From: SG8-39 sp032125995
GTDB taxonomy: Bacteria > Pseudomonadota > Gammaproteobacteria > Burkholderiales > SG8-39
Assembly: GCA_032125995.1 (NCBI GenBank)
Contig: JAQBBQ010000140.1
Span: 1 to 9,443, forward strand
DNA: 9,443 nucleotides
Direction: 5' to 3'
The notes beneath the pieces are model-generated. The model did not search any database. It was not told the DNA's origin and saw only the letters and a program-made list of their open reading frames with translations. Both the position numbers and the translations under genes were made by a program. Positions 1 to 6,512 of the stretch are shown here, in pieces (within the stretch, counting starts at the first letter, position 1; the number at the start of each line of letters is the position of its first letter).

Positions 1-43
1 ACGAACCAGGGGGTCGGGGGTTCGAGTCCCTCCGGGCGCGCCA
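1..43 (+). tRNA. tRNA-Arg (ACG), 3' half, cut by window edge
   Basis: The first 43 bases fit tRNA positions 34-76 exactly. ACG lies in the anticodon position (1-3), followed by AA of the anticodon loop and CCAGG as the 3' strand of the anticodon stem. The variable loop is GGGTC. The T arm is GGGGG / TTCGAGT / CCCTC, with one G-T wobble. The acceptor strand is CGGGCGC with discriminator G and an encoded CCA at 41-43. The 5' half is outside the window, so the acceptor pairing cannot be checked. If ACG is the anticodon, its first base would be modified to inosine and it would read CGN arginine codons. The sequence also resembles the 3' half of the known enterobacterial tRNA-Arg(ACG). The type is sure; the isoacceptor is inferred from half of the molecule. 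Confidence 0.9.
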
Positions 44-61
44 GAATTTGGTACTGTCATC

Positions 62-96
62 AAGCGGTTGGGGCCTTGCGCTGCAGCCGCTTTTTG
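62..96 (+). terminator. Intrinsic terminator of the tRNA gene
   Basis: AAGCGGTTG (62-70) pairs with CAGCCGCTT (84-92), giving a 9-bp stem with one G-T wobble, and a run of five T (91-95) overlaps the stem end. It lies 18 bases after the CCA end of the tRNA, where a rho-independent terminator is expected. It also separates tRNA transcription from the protein genes downstream, so these need their own promoter. Confidence 0.75.
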
Positions 97-103
97 TTTG
101 AGC

Positions 104-352
104 ATGACCGGTGCGGGCGTTTTGCGGGAGTCTCTCTCAGCCAAACGCCACAGCAGGGCGGAGCTCGATATAAAGCCGGAACTTTATGATCTGTGGCTTG
201 ACCAGCTGGTGCAAGCGGTCAGAGAATTCGACCGGATGTTTGACACGGAAATCGAGGCCGCCTGGCGGCGCCTGCTGCAGGCCGGAATCGAATGCGTGAA
301 ATCATCCGGGTACCAACGCGCAGGCGCCACCTGCCTGAGGCGGCAAACATGA
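104..352 (+). pseudogene. C-terminal globin fragment (truncated bacterial hemoglobin)
   Basis: Read from ATG 104, the frame encodes 82 residues. Residues about 10-70 resemble the second half of a bacterial single-domain globin. The stretch LSAKRHSRAELDIKPELYDL would be the F helix with the proximal heme histidine (His16, codon 149-151) and the FG corner. WLDQLVQAVREFD fits the G helix, and IEAAWRRLLQAGIECVKSSG the H helix. The A-E helices, with the distal heme pocket, are absent. They cannot lie upstream, because that space holds the tRNA and its terminator. No Shine-Dalgarno precedes ATG 104 or TTG 98. The segment is AT-richer than its neighbours (50% GC over 181-240 by hand count). The last dozen codons lie past the globin match, and the TGA overlaps the next ATG (ATGA, 349-352). 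I infer a decayed remnant, perhaps left by a rearrangement at the tRNA. A real short protein translationally coupled to the next gene is the alternative. Confidence 0.55.
337..340 (+). promoter_or_regulatory. Shine-Dalgarno deciding the ankyrin-protein start
   Basis: GAGG lies 8 bases before ATG 349. The alternative in-frame ATG at 292 has no such motif and would put a 19-residue charged extension before the signal peptide, so 349 is the better start. Confidence 0.55.
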
Positions 353-2127
353 TCTCGGCGACGCGACGAACCACCCCCAATCTCGAACGCAACGCCAGCG
401 GGCGATTCCTCAGGGCGCCGGCGTTCGCCTTGTTCGCCCTGCTCACGCTGGTGCCGCTCACCGCCGGCGCGCACGAAACCGACCAGTACACGCTGCCGCT
501 CGGCAGGGAATTTGCCGATCTGCGCGCCTACTTTTCGCGTTTCACCTACGATGCCATCGCCACGGCGGTCGATTTCACCAATACGGCGATCGGCAATTCG
601 CTGTCGAACGGTCGGCCAACGGCTGAGACGCAGCGCCTGCAGTCTGCGGATTTCATCGCCAACGAGGTCTGGGCAAATCTGTTCGCCGCAATGCCGACCA
701 ACGAAGGCTTCGACGCCGCGCTGCGCGAGGATGCGATGCGCGTACGGTATCCAGGCCTGGTCGTCGTTTACGCCCCCGATCAGTTCATCTACCACGATCC
801 GTTACTGGTGATCGACCTTACCAAGTTTGTGAGGACGTTCTTCGGCAGCGCTACGGTGAACGTCGGTGGCACGCTGTTCGGCACCGACAAGTTCGTGCAT
901 TTCGTCCACGTTGGAAAGATCTACCATTCGACCTACCTTGGCGCGAGAGAGGAAGGGTTGACCGAGGCGGCGGCAATAGCGCGCGCGGTCGAGGTTTCCA
1001 CCGGTGCCAATCTCTTTCTGTCCGAAAACGGTTTTCTCGGCACGATGAGCACCGGCATCCGCTCCAACGCCGATCTCGCTGCGGACTATGCCGGATTGAA
1101 GTTTTACCGCAATCTCACCGAACCCGTGCGCATCGGCACGACGCAGCTGCCCCCGATGCTCGTGAAGGACGGGATCACCTGGCGGCTCGACCACCGTGTG
1201 CGCGCCGGGTCGGAGTTTTTCGCCGCGTTCGTTACGCCGCACTTCAACGAGGCGCTCAATCCGAACAGCTACCTCGGGCCGATCGGCGAGCGGGTGCGCA
1301 AGATGCTGCGGGTTCGTTGCTTCGACGTGCTGGACTGGTACCGGGATGAACAGGGACGCCCTCGGAACCGCGCACAGTTCGCGGCGATCGAGCAGGATCT
1401 GTCGACCTTCTATGGCGAACCCTACGGGTATCAGAACGACGGGGAGGATACGGTGAGCATCGCCACCACCTGCTTCGAGCCCGACGGATCGCCCTTGCCG
1501 AGCGGTGTGTCTGCCGACGCGGGCCGGCGGATGTTGTCTGTGCAATCCGGGCGCGAGACGCAGGACGCGAGCGCACCGTCTGCGTGGCGCCGCTGGCCCG
1601 GGAGCGACCGGTTTGGCCGGACGGAACTGTGGTGGGCGGCGAGAGACGGGCGGATCGACACGGTCAAGCGCCTGATGGCGGAGGTTGAAAACCCGAACGC
1701 ACGCGATGTCGAGGGCCAGGGACCCCTGCATGCCGCGGCCCGCGGGGGGCATGCGGCGGTCGTCGAACGACTCCTTACCTACGGCGCTGACCCCAACCTG
1801 AGGGATCGGTACGGGACGACGCCCCTGCACGTTGGCGTCGAAGCCGCGCACGCGCACACCGCGCAACTGCTGTTGAACGGTGGGTCGGATGTGAATGCAC
1901 GCGACCTGTTCGGTATGACGCCTCTGCATCAGGCTGCAATGGCTGGCGATCGCGCGCTGGCAGCGCTGTTACTGGACCATGGGGCCGATCCCGCCGCGCG
2001 TTACGGAAAGAAAACGCCGGCACAGCTCGCCGCAGCTGCGGGCAACACTGTCCTTGCCAACTGGCTCGCGTCGTATCGGGTGAACCCGGTGACGAAAAGC
2101 GCGTCCGCCGCCGCAGGCGGCAGCTGA
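349..2127 (+). CDS. Secreted protein with uncharacterised N-terminal domain and C-terminal ankyrin repeats
   Basis: The protein is 592 residues from ATG 349. Residues 1-41 form a Sec-type signal peptide: a basic start, the hydrophobic stretch AFALFALLTLVPLTA, and a cleavage site after AGA just before HETDQY. Residues about 42-385 form a domain I cannot assign; it carries the motif GTDKFVHFVHVGKIY (about 178-192). Residues about 386-421 are a low-complexity linker. Residues 422-576 hold five ankyrin repeats: the first begins FGRTELWWAA, the middle three show the GxTPLHxAA and LLxxGADPN consensus, and the last is short. Ankyrin repeats bind other proteins, so the mature protein probably works in the periplasm or on the outer surface with a partner. 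The lipoprotein gene starts 10 bases after the stop, and the two are probably cotranscribed. The stop codon of the globin fragment overlaps its ATG. The function is unknown; secretion and the repeats are clear. Confidence 0.88.
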   Translation: MISATRRTTPNLERNASGRFLRAPAFALFALLTLVPLTAGAHETDQYTLPLGREFADLRAYFSRFTYDAIATAVDFTNTAIGNSLSNGRPTAETQRLQSADFIANEVWANLFAAMPTNEGFDAALREDAMRVRYPGLVVVYAPDQFIYHDPLLVIDLTKFVRTFFGSATVNVGGTLFGTDKFVHFVHVGKIYHSTYLGAREEGLTEAAAIARAVEVSTGANLFLSENGFLGTMSTGIRSNADLAADYAGLKFYRNLTEPVRIGTTQLPPMLVKDGITWRLDHRVRAGSEFFAAFVTPHFNEALNPNSYLGPIGERVRKMLRVRCFDVLDWYRDEQGRPRNRAQFAAIEQDLSTFYGEPYGYQNDGEDTVSIATTCFEPDGSPLPSGVSADAGRRMLSVQSGRETQDASAPSAWRRWPGSDRFGRTELWWAARDGRIDTVKRLMAEVENPNARDVEGQGPLHAAARGGHAAVVERLLTYGADPNLRDRYGTTPLHVGVEAAHAHTAQLLLNGGSDVNARDLFGMTPLHQAAMAGDRALAALLLDHGADPAARYGKKTPAQLAAAAGNTVLANWLASYRVNPVTKSASAAAGGS

Positions 2128-2137
2128 GCCGATCGCG

Positions 2138-2866
2138 ATGCGTTGCCAACGACTACGTCGGCGACTGTCCCTGCTCGCGCTCATCGTGCTGTCGGGATGC
2201 GCGACGCGTTCATCGCAGACCGAGGTCGCGCCGGTGCCCGATACGCTCGCCGAAGCCAAGGTCGTCCAGCTCATTTCGATCTGGCAAGAGGAGCTATGCC
2301 GGTACATCGTGCAAGCAGGGAATGGAGACGACGCCGTGCTGGCGGAGCTGAGGAATCTGCGTTCGTCGAACGCGCTGCGGCCGGCGCGGATCACGTTTGG
2401 TGTACTGAATGTTGGGACCGACGCGTCCGAACGCGACCGCTGGGACGTCCAGGGTGTGCTGGTCGGCATGCAGAAGCGCGGCGTGTTCATCCGCTATGTA
2501 TTCGTCGTCGGGATCATCAGGTACAACGGGGACCTGCCGACGAAGATCCAGGACATGCGTCTGGTCGGCCTGTCGCCGCTGGCAGGGAACCTACTCTGGG
2601 AAACGAGCGCGGCGGCCCCCGCGAGCGTGGCGCGCTACCGGCAGGCGTTTAGCAGCGGCGCTTCGGCGAGCCGCTTTCCAGGGGATGACGACAACTTTGC
2701 AATGCATGCTTCGCCGGATCGCGTCGCGGTACAGGAGATCCGATCCGGGACAGACTGGTTGCTCAAGCTACGCGTCAACCTGCGCGACACCTACGGCGCG
2801 TCGGTGAGTTCCGTGCGGACGCCGCCGGGCGGAAGCGCGGGGGACGGCTGTCGGCGCCGCGGATGA
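2138..2866 (+). CDS. Putative lipoprotein of unknown function
   Basis: The protein is 242 residues. The N-terminus MRCQRLRRRLSLLALIVL is followed by the lipobox LSGC (18-21), so signal peptidase II would cleave before Cys21. The next residues are Ala-Thr rather than Asp, so outer-membrane sorting by Lol is expected. The rest is soluble, with hydrophobic strands such as GVFIRYVFVVGIIRYNG (about 115-131), and I do not recognise a family. The last dozen residues (PPGGSAGDGCRRRG) look unstructured. It begins 10 bases after the ankyrin-repeat gene and has only a weak ribosome-binding site (GAG in the preceding stop region), which fits translational coupling. The context suggests an outer-membrane partner for the secreted ankyrin-repeat protein, but that is inference. 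The gene converges with the MFS gene across 21 bases that show no U-tract terminator. Confidence 0.82.
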   Translation: MRCQRLRRRLSLLALIVLSGCATRSSQTEVAPVPDTLAEAKVVQLISIWQEELCRYIVQAGNGDDAVLAELRNLRSSNALRPARITFGVLNVGTDASERDRWDVQGVLVGMQKRGVFIRYVFVVGIIRYNGDLPTKIQDMRLVGLSPLAGNLLWETSAAAPASVARYRQAFSSGASASRFPGDDDNFAMHASPDRVAVQEIRSGTDWLLKLRVNLRDTYGASVSSVRTPPGGSAGDGCRRRG

Positions 2867-2887
2867 CTGCGTGACGTTGCGCCGCGC

Positions 2888-4450
2888 TCAGCGCCCCGCG
2901 CGCCCGAGCAGCCAGGCCGGCACGAAGGCGAGCGCGAACGCAAAGCAGATGAGGAAGAACGCATCCTGGAACCCGACCCCGAGCGCCTGCGCGTAGACCA
3001 CTCTGCCCAAGTAGTCGAGCGCGCCGGTCTGTAGTGTCGCCTCCGGCAGGCCCGAGCGATGCAGTAGCTCGGTGATGCGCGCCAGTAGCTCCGCGGTTTG
3101 CGCATTGTCGGGGGTCTGCGTCGCGACCAGCAGGTCGGCGTGGCGCGCCGTGCGCATGTCGATGGCGACGGCGGTCAGGTTGACGCCGAATGCGCCGCCC
3201 ATCTGGCGGATGAAGTTGTAGGTGCCGGCGCCCTGGTTCAGCTTGTCGCCGGGCACGGTGCTCATCGCCACCTTGCTCAGGTTCGGCATCACCATGCCAA
3301 TTGCGGCGCGGCTCAGAATCGTGAACCCCGCGAAAGTCCAGAACGCGGTGTTGACGTCGGCATCCGACATCAGCCAGCCTGCGACTGAAAACAGCGCGCA
3401 GCCTGCCATGATCGGGGTGTGCGCCGGAACCGTGTCGGCGAGTCGCCCCACCACCGGTATCAGCATGACGAGCAGAATACCCGCGGGCACCAGCACGAGG
3501 CCCGCTTGCGTCGCAGTAAAGCCCTGCACCGTCTGCATGAACAAGGGAATCGCGTAGTTGGTGGCGAAATTGCCCGCGCCGAAGGCGAACGCGATGCACA
3601 TCGCCGCAGTAAAGCGCAGGTCGGCGAACAGGCTCACGTCGAGCAGCGGGTGTTTGGAACGCAGCTGGAGCGCGACGAACAGCACTGCGGCAACGAGGCC
3701 GACGACGAAGAAACCCACGGTCCGGTCCGAGGACCAGCCCCAGCGCTGGCCGTTGCCGATAGCGCTCATCACGCACAGTAGCGCGAGCGCGATCAGGCAG
3801 AAGCCCGCCCAGTCGAAAGACGGCAAGCGCCAGGAAAATTTTTTCGCCGGCATGAGCACCAGACCCATCAGGAAAGCCACCGCGACCAGCGGCAGCGGCA
3901 CGATGAAGATCTGGCGCCAGTTCATGGCGTCGATCGCCAGGCCTCCCACCCAGGGGCCGAAGCTTGGCGCGAGCGTCACGCCCAGGGCGTAGACGCCAAT
4001 CGCCATGCCGCGACGCTCGGCCGGGAAAACTGCGACCACCGTGGCCATGACAAGTGGCTGGACCAGGCCGGCCGAGAAGCCCTGCAGGATGCGCCCGGCG
4101 ATCAACGTCTCGATGTTCGGCGCGGAGGCGCAGATCAGCGCGCCGAGCGCGAAGATCGCGAGCGCCAGGCTGAAGGTGGTGCGCTGGCCGAAGGCGGCGA
4201 CGGCCCAGGCGTTTAGCAGCTGGCTCGCCACCATGGTGGCGAGGAACGCGGTCGCCGCCCATTGCGCGAGGTCCTGGCCGATGCCGAACGCGCCCATGAT
4301 GCTTGGCACCGCGACATTCACCATCGTCGCCGAGAGCACCATCGACATCGCGCCGAGCAGTCCGCCGGCGGTCACGAGCCAGCGGTATGCCGGCCCATAG
4401 CGCCGGAACTGCGCCTCTATCGCGAGGCTTGCCTCAGCCGCCGGTGGCAA
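2888..4450 (-). CDS. DHA2-family MFS drug efflux transporter (EmrB/QacA type)
   Basis: The protein is 520 residues, the normal size for 14-helix DHA2 proton antiporters of the inner membrane. TM1 covers about 24-48. The DHA2 motif D1 is present as LSATMVNVAVPSI (39-51), with Ser40 where QacA and EmrB have Asp. RILQG (120-124) is motif B and GVTLAPSFGPWVGG (157-170) is the antiporter motif C. MRTARHADLL and the following about 80 residues form the usual loop before the last helix. The reading frame opens at TTG 4450, inside the 3' end of the membrane-fusion gene (17-base overlap), which indicates translational coupling. No in-frame ATG lies ahead of TM1; a GTG inside TM1 would truncate the helix. 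With its HlyD partner it would export hydrophobic toxic compounds; the substrate cannot be read from the sequence. No regulator or outer-membrane channel gene is in the window. Confidence 0.94.
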   Translation of the reverse strand: MPPAAEASLAIEAQFRRYGPAYRWLVTAGGLLGAMSMVLSATMVNVAVPSIMGAFGIGQDLAQWAATAFLATMVASQLLNAWAVAAFGQRTTFSLALAIFALGALICASAPNIETLIAGRILQGFSAGLVQPLVMATVVAVFPAERRGMAIGVYALGVTLAPSFGPWVGGLAIDAMNWRQIFIVPLPLVAVAFLMGLVLMPAKKFSWRLPSFDWAGFCLIALALLCVMSAIGNGQRWGWSSDRTVGFFVVGLVAAVLFVALQLRSKHPLLDVSLFADLRFTAAMCIAFAFGAGNFATNYAIPLFMQTVQGFTATQAGLVLVPAGILLVMLIPVVGRLADTVPAHTPIMAGCALFSVAGWLMSDADVNTAFWTFAGFTILSRAAIGMVMPNLSKVAMSTVPGDKLNQGAGTYNFIRQMGGAFGVNLTAVAIDMRTARHADLLVATQTPDNAQTAELLARITELLHRSGLPEATLQTGALDYLGRVVYAQALGVGFQDAFFLICFAFALAFVPAWLLGRAGR

Positions 4451-5558
4451 TCTTGATCTCGACCATCATGCCCGGGCGTAACCGCGCTTCGCGCTGTGCG
4501 AGCGCGATGCGCACCGGCACGCGTTGCGTGATCTTGGTGAAATTCCCGCTTGGGTTCGGGCTTGGCAGCAGCGCGAAGGTACTGGTGGCCGAATGGCCGA
4601 TGCGCTCGACCTTGCCTTCGAAGGCTTCGTCCGGGTAGGCGTCGACGCGTACGCGCACCGCTTGACCGACCGCGAGCCGCCGCAGGTCGGTTTCCTTGAT
4701 GTTGGCTTCGATCCAAACCTGCGCCGGATCGTGCAGCAGCATCAGGCGCTGGCCCGGGGAGACATACTCGCCGGCCTCGACGAACTTTCGATCGACCACG
4801 CCGCTCAGCGGACTCCTGACCGTGCGGTCCTCGAGATCGAGGCGCTGGCGCTGCATGCGGGTGACGATCTCGGCCTCGCGCTGTTCCAGCACCGCACGCT
4901 GCCCGGCGAGCACCTCGAATCGGGCGCGTTCGGCCTCGGCCTCGCGCACCCGCGCTTCGGCACCCTGCAGGTTGGCGGCTGCGATGCGGACCTCGCGCTC
5001 GACGCGCTGGAGCTGCGTTTCGGCCTGGTCGCGCTGGCTCTGCGAGGCCATCTTCTTTGCGAACAGCTGTTGGCTGCGCTTCAACTCGTTCCGCGCCAGG
5101 CTGCGTTGCGGCTCCAGACTCGACAAGGTGACCTTCGCCGCGGTGAGTTCGGCGCGCACCGACTGCAGGTGGCTCTCGGTCTGGCTGCGCACCAGCGCCT
5201 GTTCGACAACGAGTCGCGCGCGGTCCGCGGCCACCGCGCCGCGCTGCGCGTCGAGTTCCTGCAGCGCGAGCGCCGCGTCGCGCCGATCGACTTCCAGCAG
5301 AACGGTGCCCTGCGCGACGGCCTGGCCTTCGCTTGCTGCGACGTGCGTCACCCAGCCGGCGACCCGGCTCGCCACCGTCACCATGTCGGCGCGGATGCGT
5401 GCGTCCTCCTCGTGCAGGAACAGCAGGCGTTCGCGAAACTCGCGATAGCCGAAGACGCTCGCGGCGACGAGCGCGACCAGGAGGATGATCAGGTCGAGCC
5501 GCGGTCCTCGACGGCGTGCTACGCGCTGCGTGGACGCGGCGGGCTCTGGGTTCGGCAC
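4434..5558 (-). CDS. HlyD/EmrA-family membrane fusion protein (efflux pump periplasmic adaptor)
   Basis: From GTG 5558 the protein is 374 residues. It has a short basic cytoplasmic tail, one membrane anchor (LDLIILLVALVAASVFGY, 21-38) and the first biotinyl-lipoyl half (about 58-95, VASRVAGWVTHVAASEGQAV). A long Ala/Glu/Arg/Gln-rich coiled-coil hairpin follows (about 96-240), then the second lipoyl half (about 245-278, VRSPLSGVVDRKFVEAGEYV) and a beta-barrel (about 279-370). The barrel carries the EmrA signature VWIEANIKETDLRRLAVGQ and the later NPSGNFTKITQRVPVRI. The reading frame is open back to TTG 5804, but the extra 82 residues are Arg/Pro-rich and unlike any adaptor, and TTG 5804 would overlap the ribosome-binding region of the divergent gene. 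GTG 5558 gives the usual EmrA layout, although no good Shine-Dalgarno precedes it. The adaptor links the downstream MFS exporter to a TolC-type channel. The start is less sure than the product. Confidence 0.93.
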   Translation of the reverse strand: MPNPEPAASTQRVARRRGPRLDLIILLVALVAASVFGYREFRERLLFLHEEDARIRADMVTVASRVAGWVTHVAASEGQAVAQGTVLLEVDRRDAALALQELDAQRGAVAADRARLVVEQALVRSQTESHLQSVRAELTAAKVTLSSLEPQRSLARNELKRSQQLFAKKMASQSQRDQAETQLQRVEREVRIAAANLQGAEARVREAEAERARFEVLAGQRAVLEQREAEIVTRMQRQRLDLEDRTVRSPLSGVVDRKFVEAGEYVSPGQRLMLLHDPAQVWIEANIKETDLRRLAVGQAVRVRVDAYPDEAFEGKVERIGHSATSTFALLPSPNPSGNFTKITQRVPVRIALAQREARLRPGMMVEIKIATGG

Positions 5559-5806
5559 AGGCAGAGTGTAAATCGGGATCCGTGGCGGGCGGGGCCGTTT
5601 GCGTGACGCGCGGGACGCGACGGGGACGGCGGTTCGGCCCGACGTCTCGCGGACCCGTCGGCTGAGCGCGCGATGCGGGTTGAACCTGTGCCCCGTGCGC
5701 GACGGCGCGTTGTGCCGGGCAAGGATCGGGCGTAGGGTTGCGCCTCGGCGAACCTTGCGCCCGGCATCTAGGCGATGGGGCGCGGCAACGAGAAGGAGCG
5801 ACAAAA
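5559..5806. promoter_or_regulatory. Divergent intergenic control region with two related dyads
   Basis: This spacer separates the efflux operon (-) from the DUF1326 gene (+), so it should contain promoters for both. Dyad 1 is GGGTT-G-AACCT at 5677-5687. Dyad 2 is an imperfect inverted repeat, 5727-5739 with 5751-5763, pairing over 13 bp with two G-T wobbles and an 11-base centre. Both contain GGGTTG (5677-5682 and 5735-5740) and GAACCT (5682-5687 and 5750-5755). A weak sigma70-like pair, TTGTGC (5710) and TAGGGT (5733) with a 17-base spacer, would put the -10 inside dyad 2; it matches consensus poorly. For the - strand, TACACT (5565-5570) lies just before GTG 5558 and has no good -35. The dyads are seen directly; their role as operators is inference. 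Confidence 0.4.
5793..5798 (+). promoter_or_regulatory. Strong Shine-Dalgarno of the DUF1326 gene
   Basis: AAGGAG lies 8 bases before ATG 5807. It settles the start against in-frame upstream GTG codons such as 5738, which lie inside the dyad of the intergenic region. Confidence 0.85.
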
Positions 5807-6442
5807 ATGGCGAGTATCGACTGGAGCATCGAAGGTCCCCACGTGGTCAACTGCAACTGCGCCTACGGCTGCCCCTGCCAGTACGTCGCGCTGCCGACCG
5901 ACAACACCTGCAAGGCGCTCGTCGCCTTTCGCATCGACAAGGGGCATTTCGGCGACACCCGGCTCGACGGGCTGTTCGCGGTGAACACCTACAGCTGGCC
6001 GAACCCGATCCACGAGGGCAACGGCAGCATGCAGACGATCGTCGACAAGCGCGCGGACGCGGCGCAGCGCAAGGCGCTCGCCGCGATCATGCAGGGCGAG
6101 GGCGCCGATCCCGGCTCGACCATGCTGCAGATTTACCGCTCCATGTGCACGACCTATCACCCGCCGGTCTTCGAGACGATCGAGCTCGAGCTCGACATGG
6201 ACAAGCGGTCGGCGCGCGTGTCAATCCCTGGCCTTGCGCAGACCACCGTCGAGCCGCTGAAGAACCCGGTGTCGGGGGCGGAGCACCGGGCACGAATCGA
6301 TTTGCCGAACGGCAAGGAGTTCCGAATTGCCGAGGTGGCGAGCGGAACGACACGGGCCACCGGTGTGGTGCCGCTCGAATTCTCGAAACGGCATGCCCAC
6401 TTCGCCGTGGCGACCTTGACCTCGAGCGGACTCGCCGTCTGA
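5807..6442 (+). CDS. DUF1326 family protein, cysteine-rich, soluble
   Basis: The protein is 211 residues, the usual DUF1326 length. The family signature sits at the N-terminus: SIEGPHVVNCNCAYGCPCQY holds Cys16, Cys18, Cys22 and Cys24 in a C-x-C-x3-C-x-C array, with further cysteines at 35 and 114. Other typical segments are FRIDKGHFGDTRLDGL (41-56), the Trp/Pro segment TYSWPNPIHEGNG (61-73) and CTTYHPPVFETIELE (114-128). There is no signal peptide or membrane helix, so it is cytoplasmic. The biochemical function is not established. The cysteine array suggests metal or thiol chemistry, but that is inference. The DUF2182 membrane protein gene follows after 70 bases, a neighbourhood that recurs in many bacteria, so the two probably act together. 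The family call is firm and the role is open. Confidence 0.93.
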   Translation: MASIDWSIEGPHVVNCNCAYGCPCQYVALPTDNTCKALVAFRIDKGHFGDTRLDGLFAVNTYSWPNPIHEGNGSMQTIVDKRADAAQRKALAAIMQGEGADPGSTMLQIYRSMCTTYHPPVFETIELELDMDKRSARVSIPGLAQTTVEPLKNPVSGAEHRARIDLPNGKEFRIAEVASGTTRATGVVPLEFSKRHAHFAVATLTSSGLAV

Positions 6443-6458
6443 CGCTTGGGCCGCGCGT

Positions 6459-6478
6459 CGGAGAATCGCGATTGTCCG
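6459..6478. repeat. 20-bp near-perfect palindrome between the DUF1326 and DUF2182 genes
   Basis: CGGAGAATCG is followed directly by CGATTGTCCG. The two arms are reverse complements except for one G/G position (6463 and 6474), so 18 of 20 bases are symmetric. It could be a regulator-binding site or, in RNA, a short hairpin. No T-run follows, so it is not an intrinsic terminator. It lies 35 bases before the DUF2182 start. Confidence 0.6.
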
Positions 6479-6512
6479 CGCACGCAGCGGGCGGTTTTCT
6501 TCATGCCGACCC

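Noticed and set aside
1..43. tRNA 3' end as an attachment site with a direct repeat elsewhere in the window
   Set aside because: No second copy of the T-arm/acceptor sequence and no integrase were found in the window. The idea survives only as a possible history of the globin fragment.
802..1929. - strand frame (375 codons) opposite the ankyrin-repeat gene
   Set aside because: It lies fully inside a gene with a signal peptide and consensus ankyrin repeats, and its product is low-complexity Arg/Pro/Val-rich.
2845..2900. GC-rich inverted segments between the lipoprotein and MFS gene ends
   Set aside because: Only 4-5 bp stems can be drawn and no T-tract follows in either direction, so no intrinsic terminator is supported.
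2775..4262. Second long - strand frame (495 codons) over the MFS gene
   Set aside because: It is Arg/Gly/Ala-rich without membrane helices or motifs, while the other frame encodes a textbook DHA2 transporter over the same bases.
4524..5606. Long + strand open frame (360 codons) opposite the membrane fusion gene
   Set aside because: It is antisense to a clear HlyD/EmrA protein. Its Leu/Ala/Arg/His/Gln-rich composition is the usual product of GC-rich codon bias, and it has no recognisable domain.
5559..5804. N-terminal extension of the membrane fusion protein back to TTG 5804
   Set aside because: The 82 extra residues are Arg/Pro-rich with no family match, and the frame would run through the divergent promoter region and the ribosome-binding region of the DUF1326 gene.
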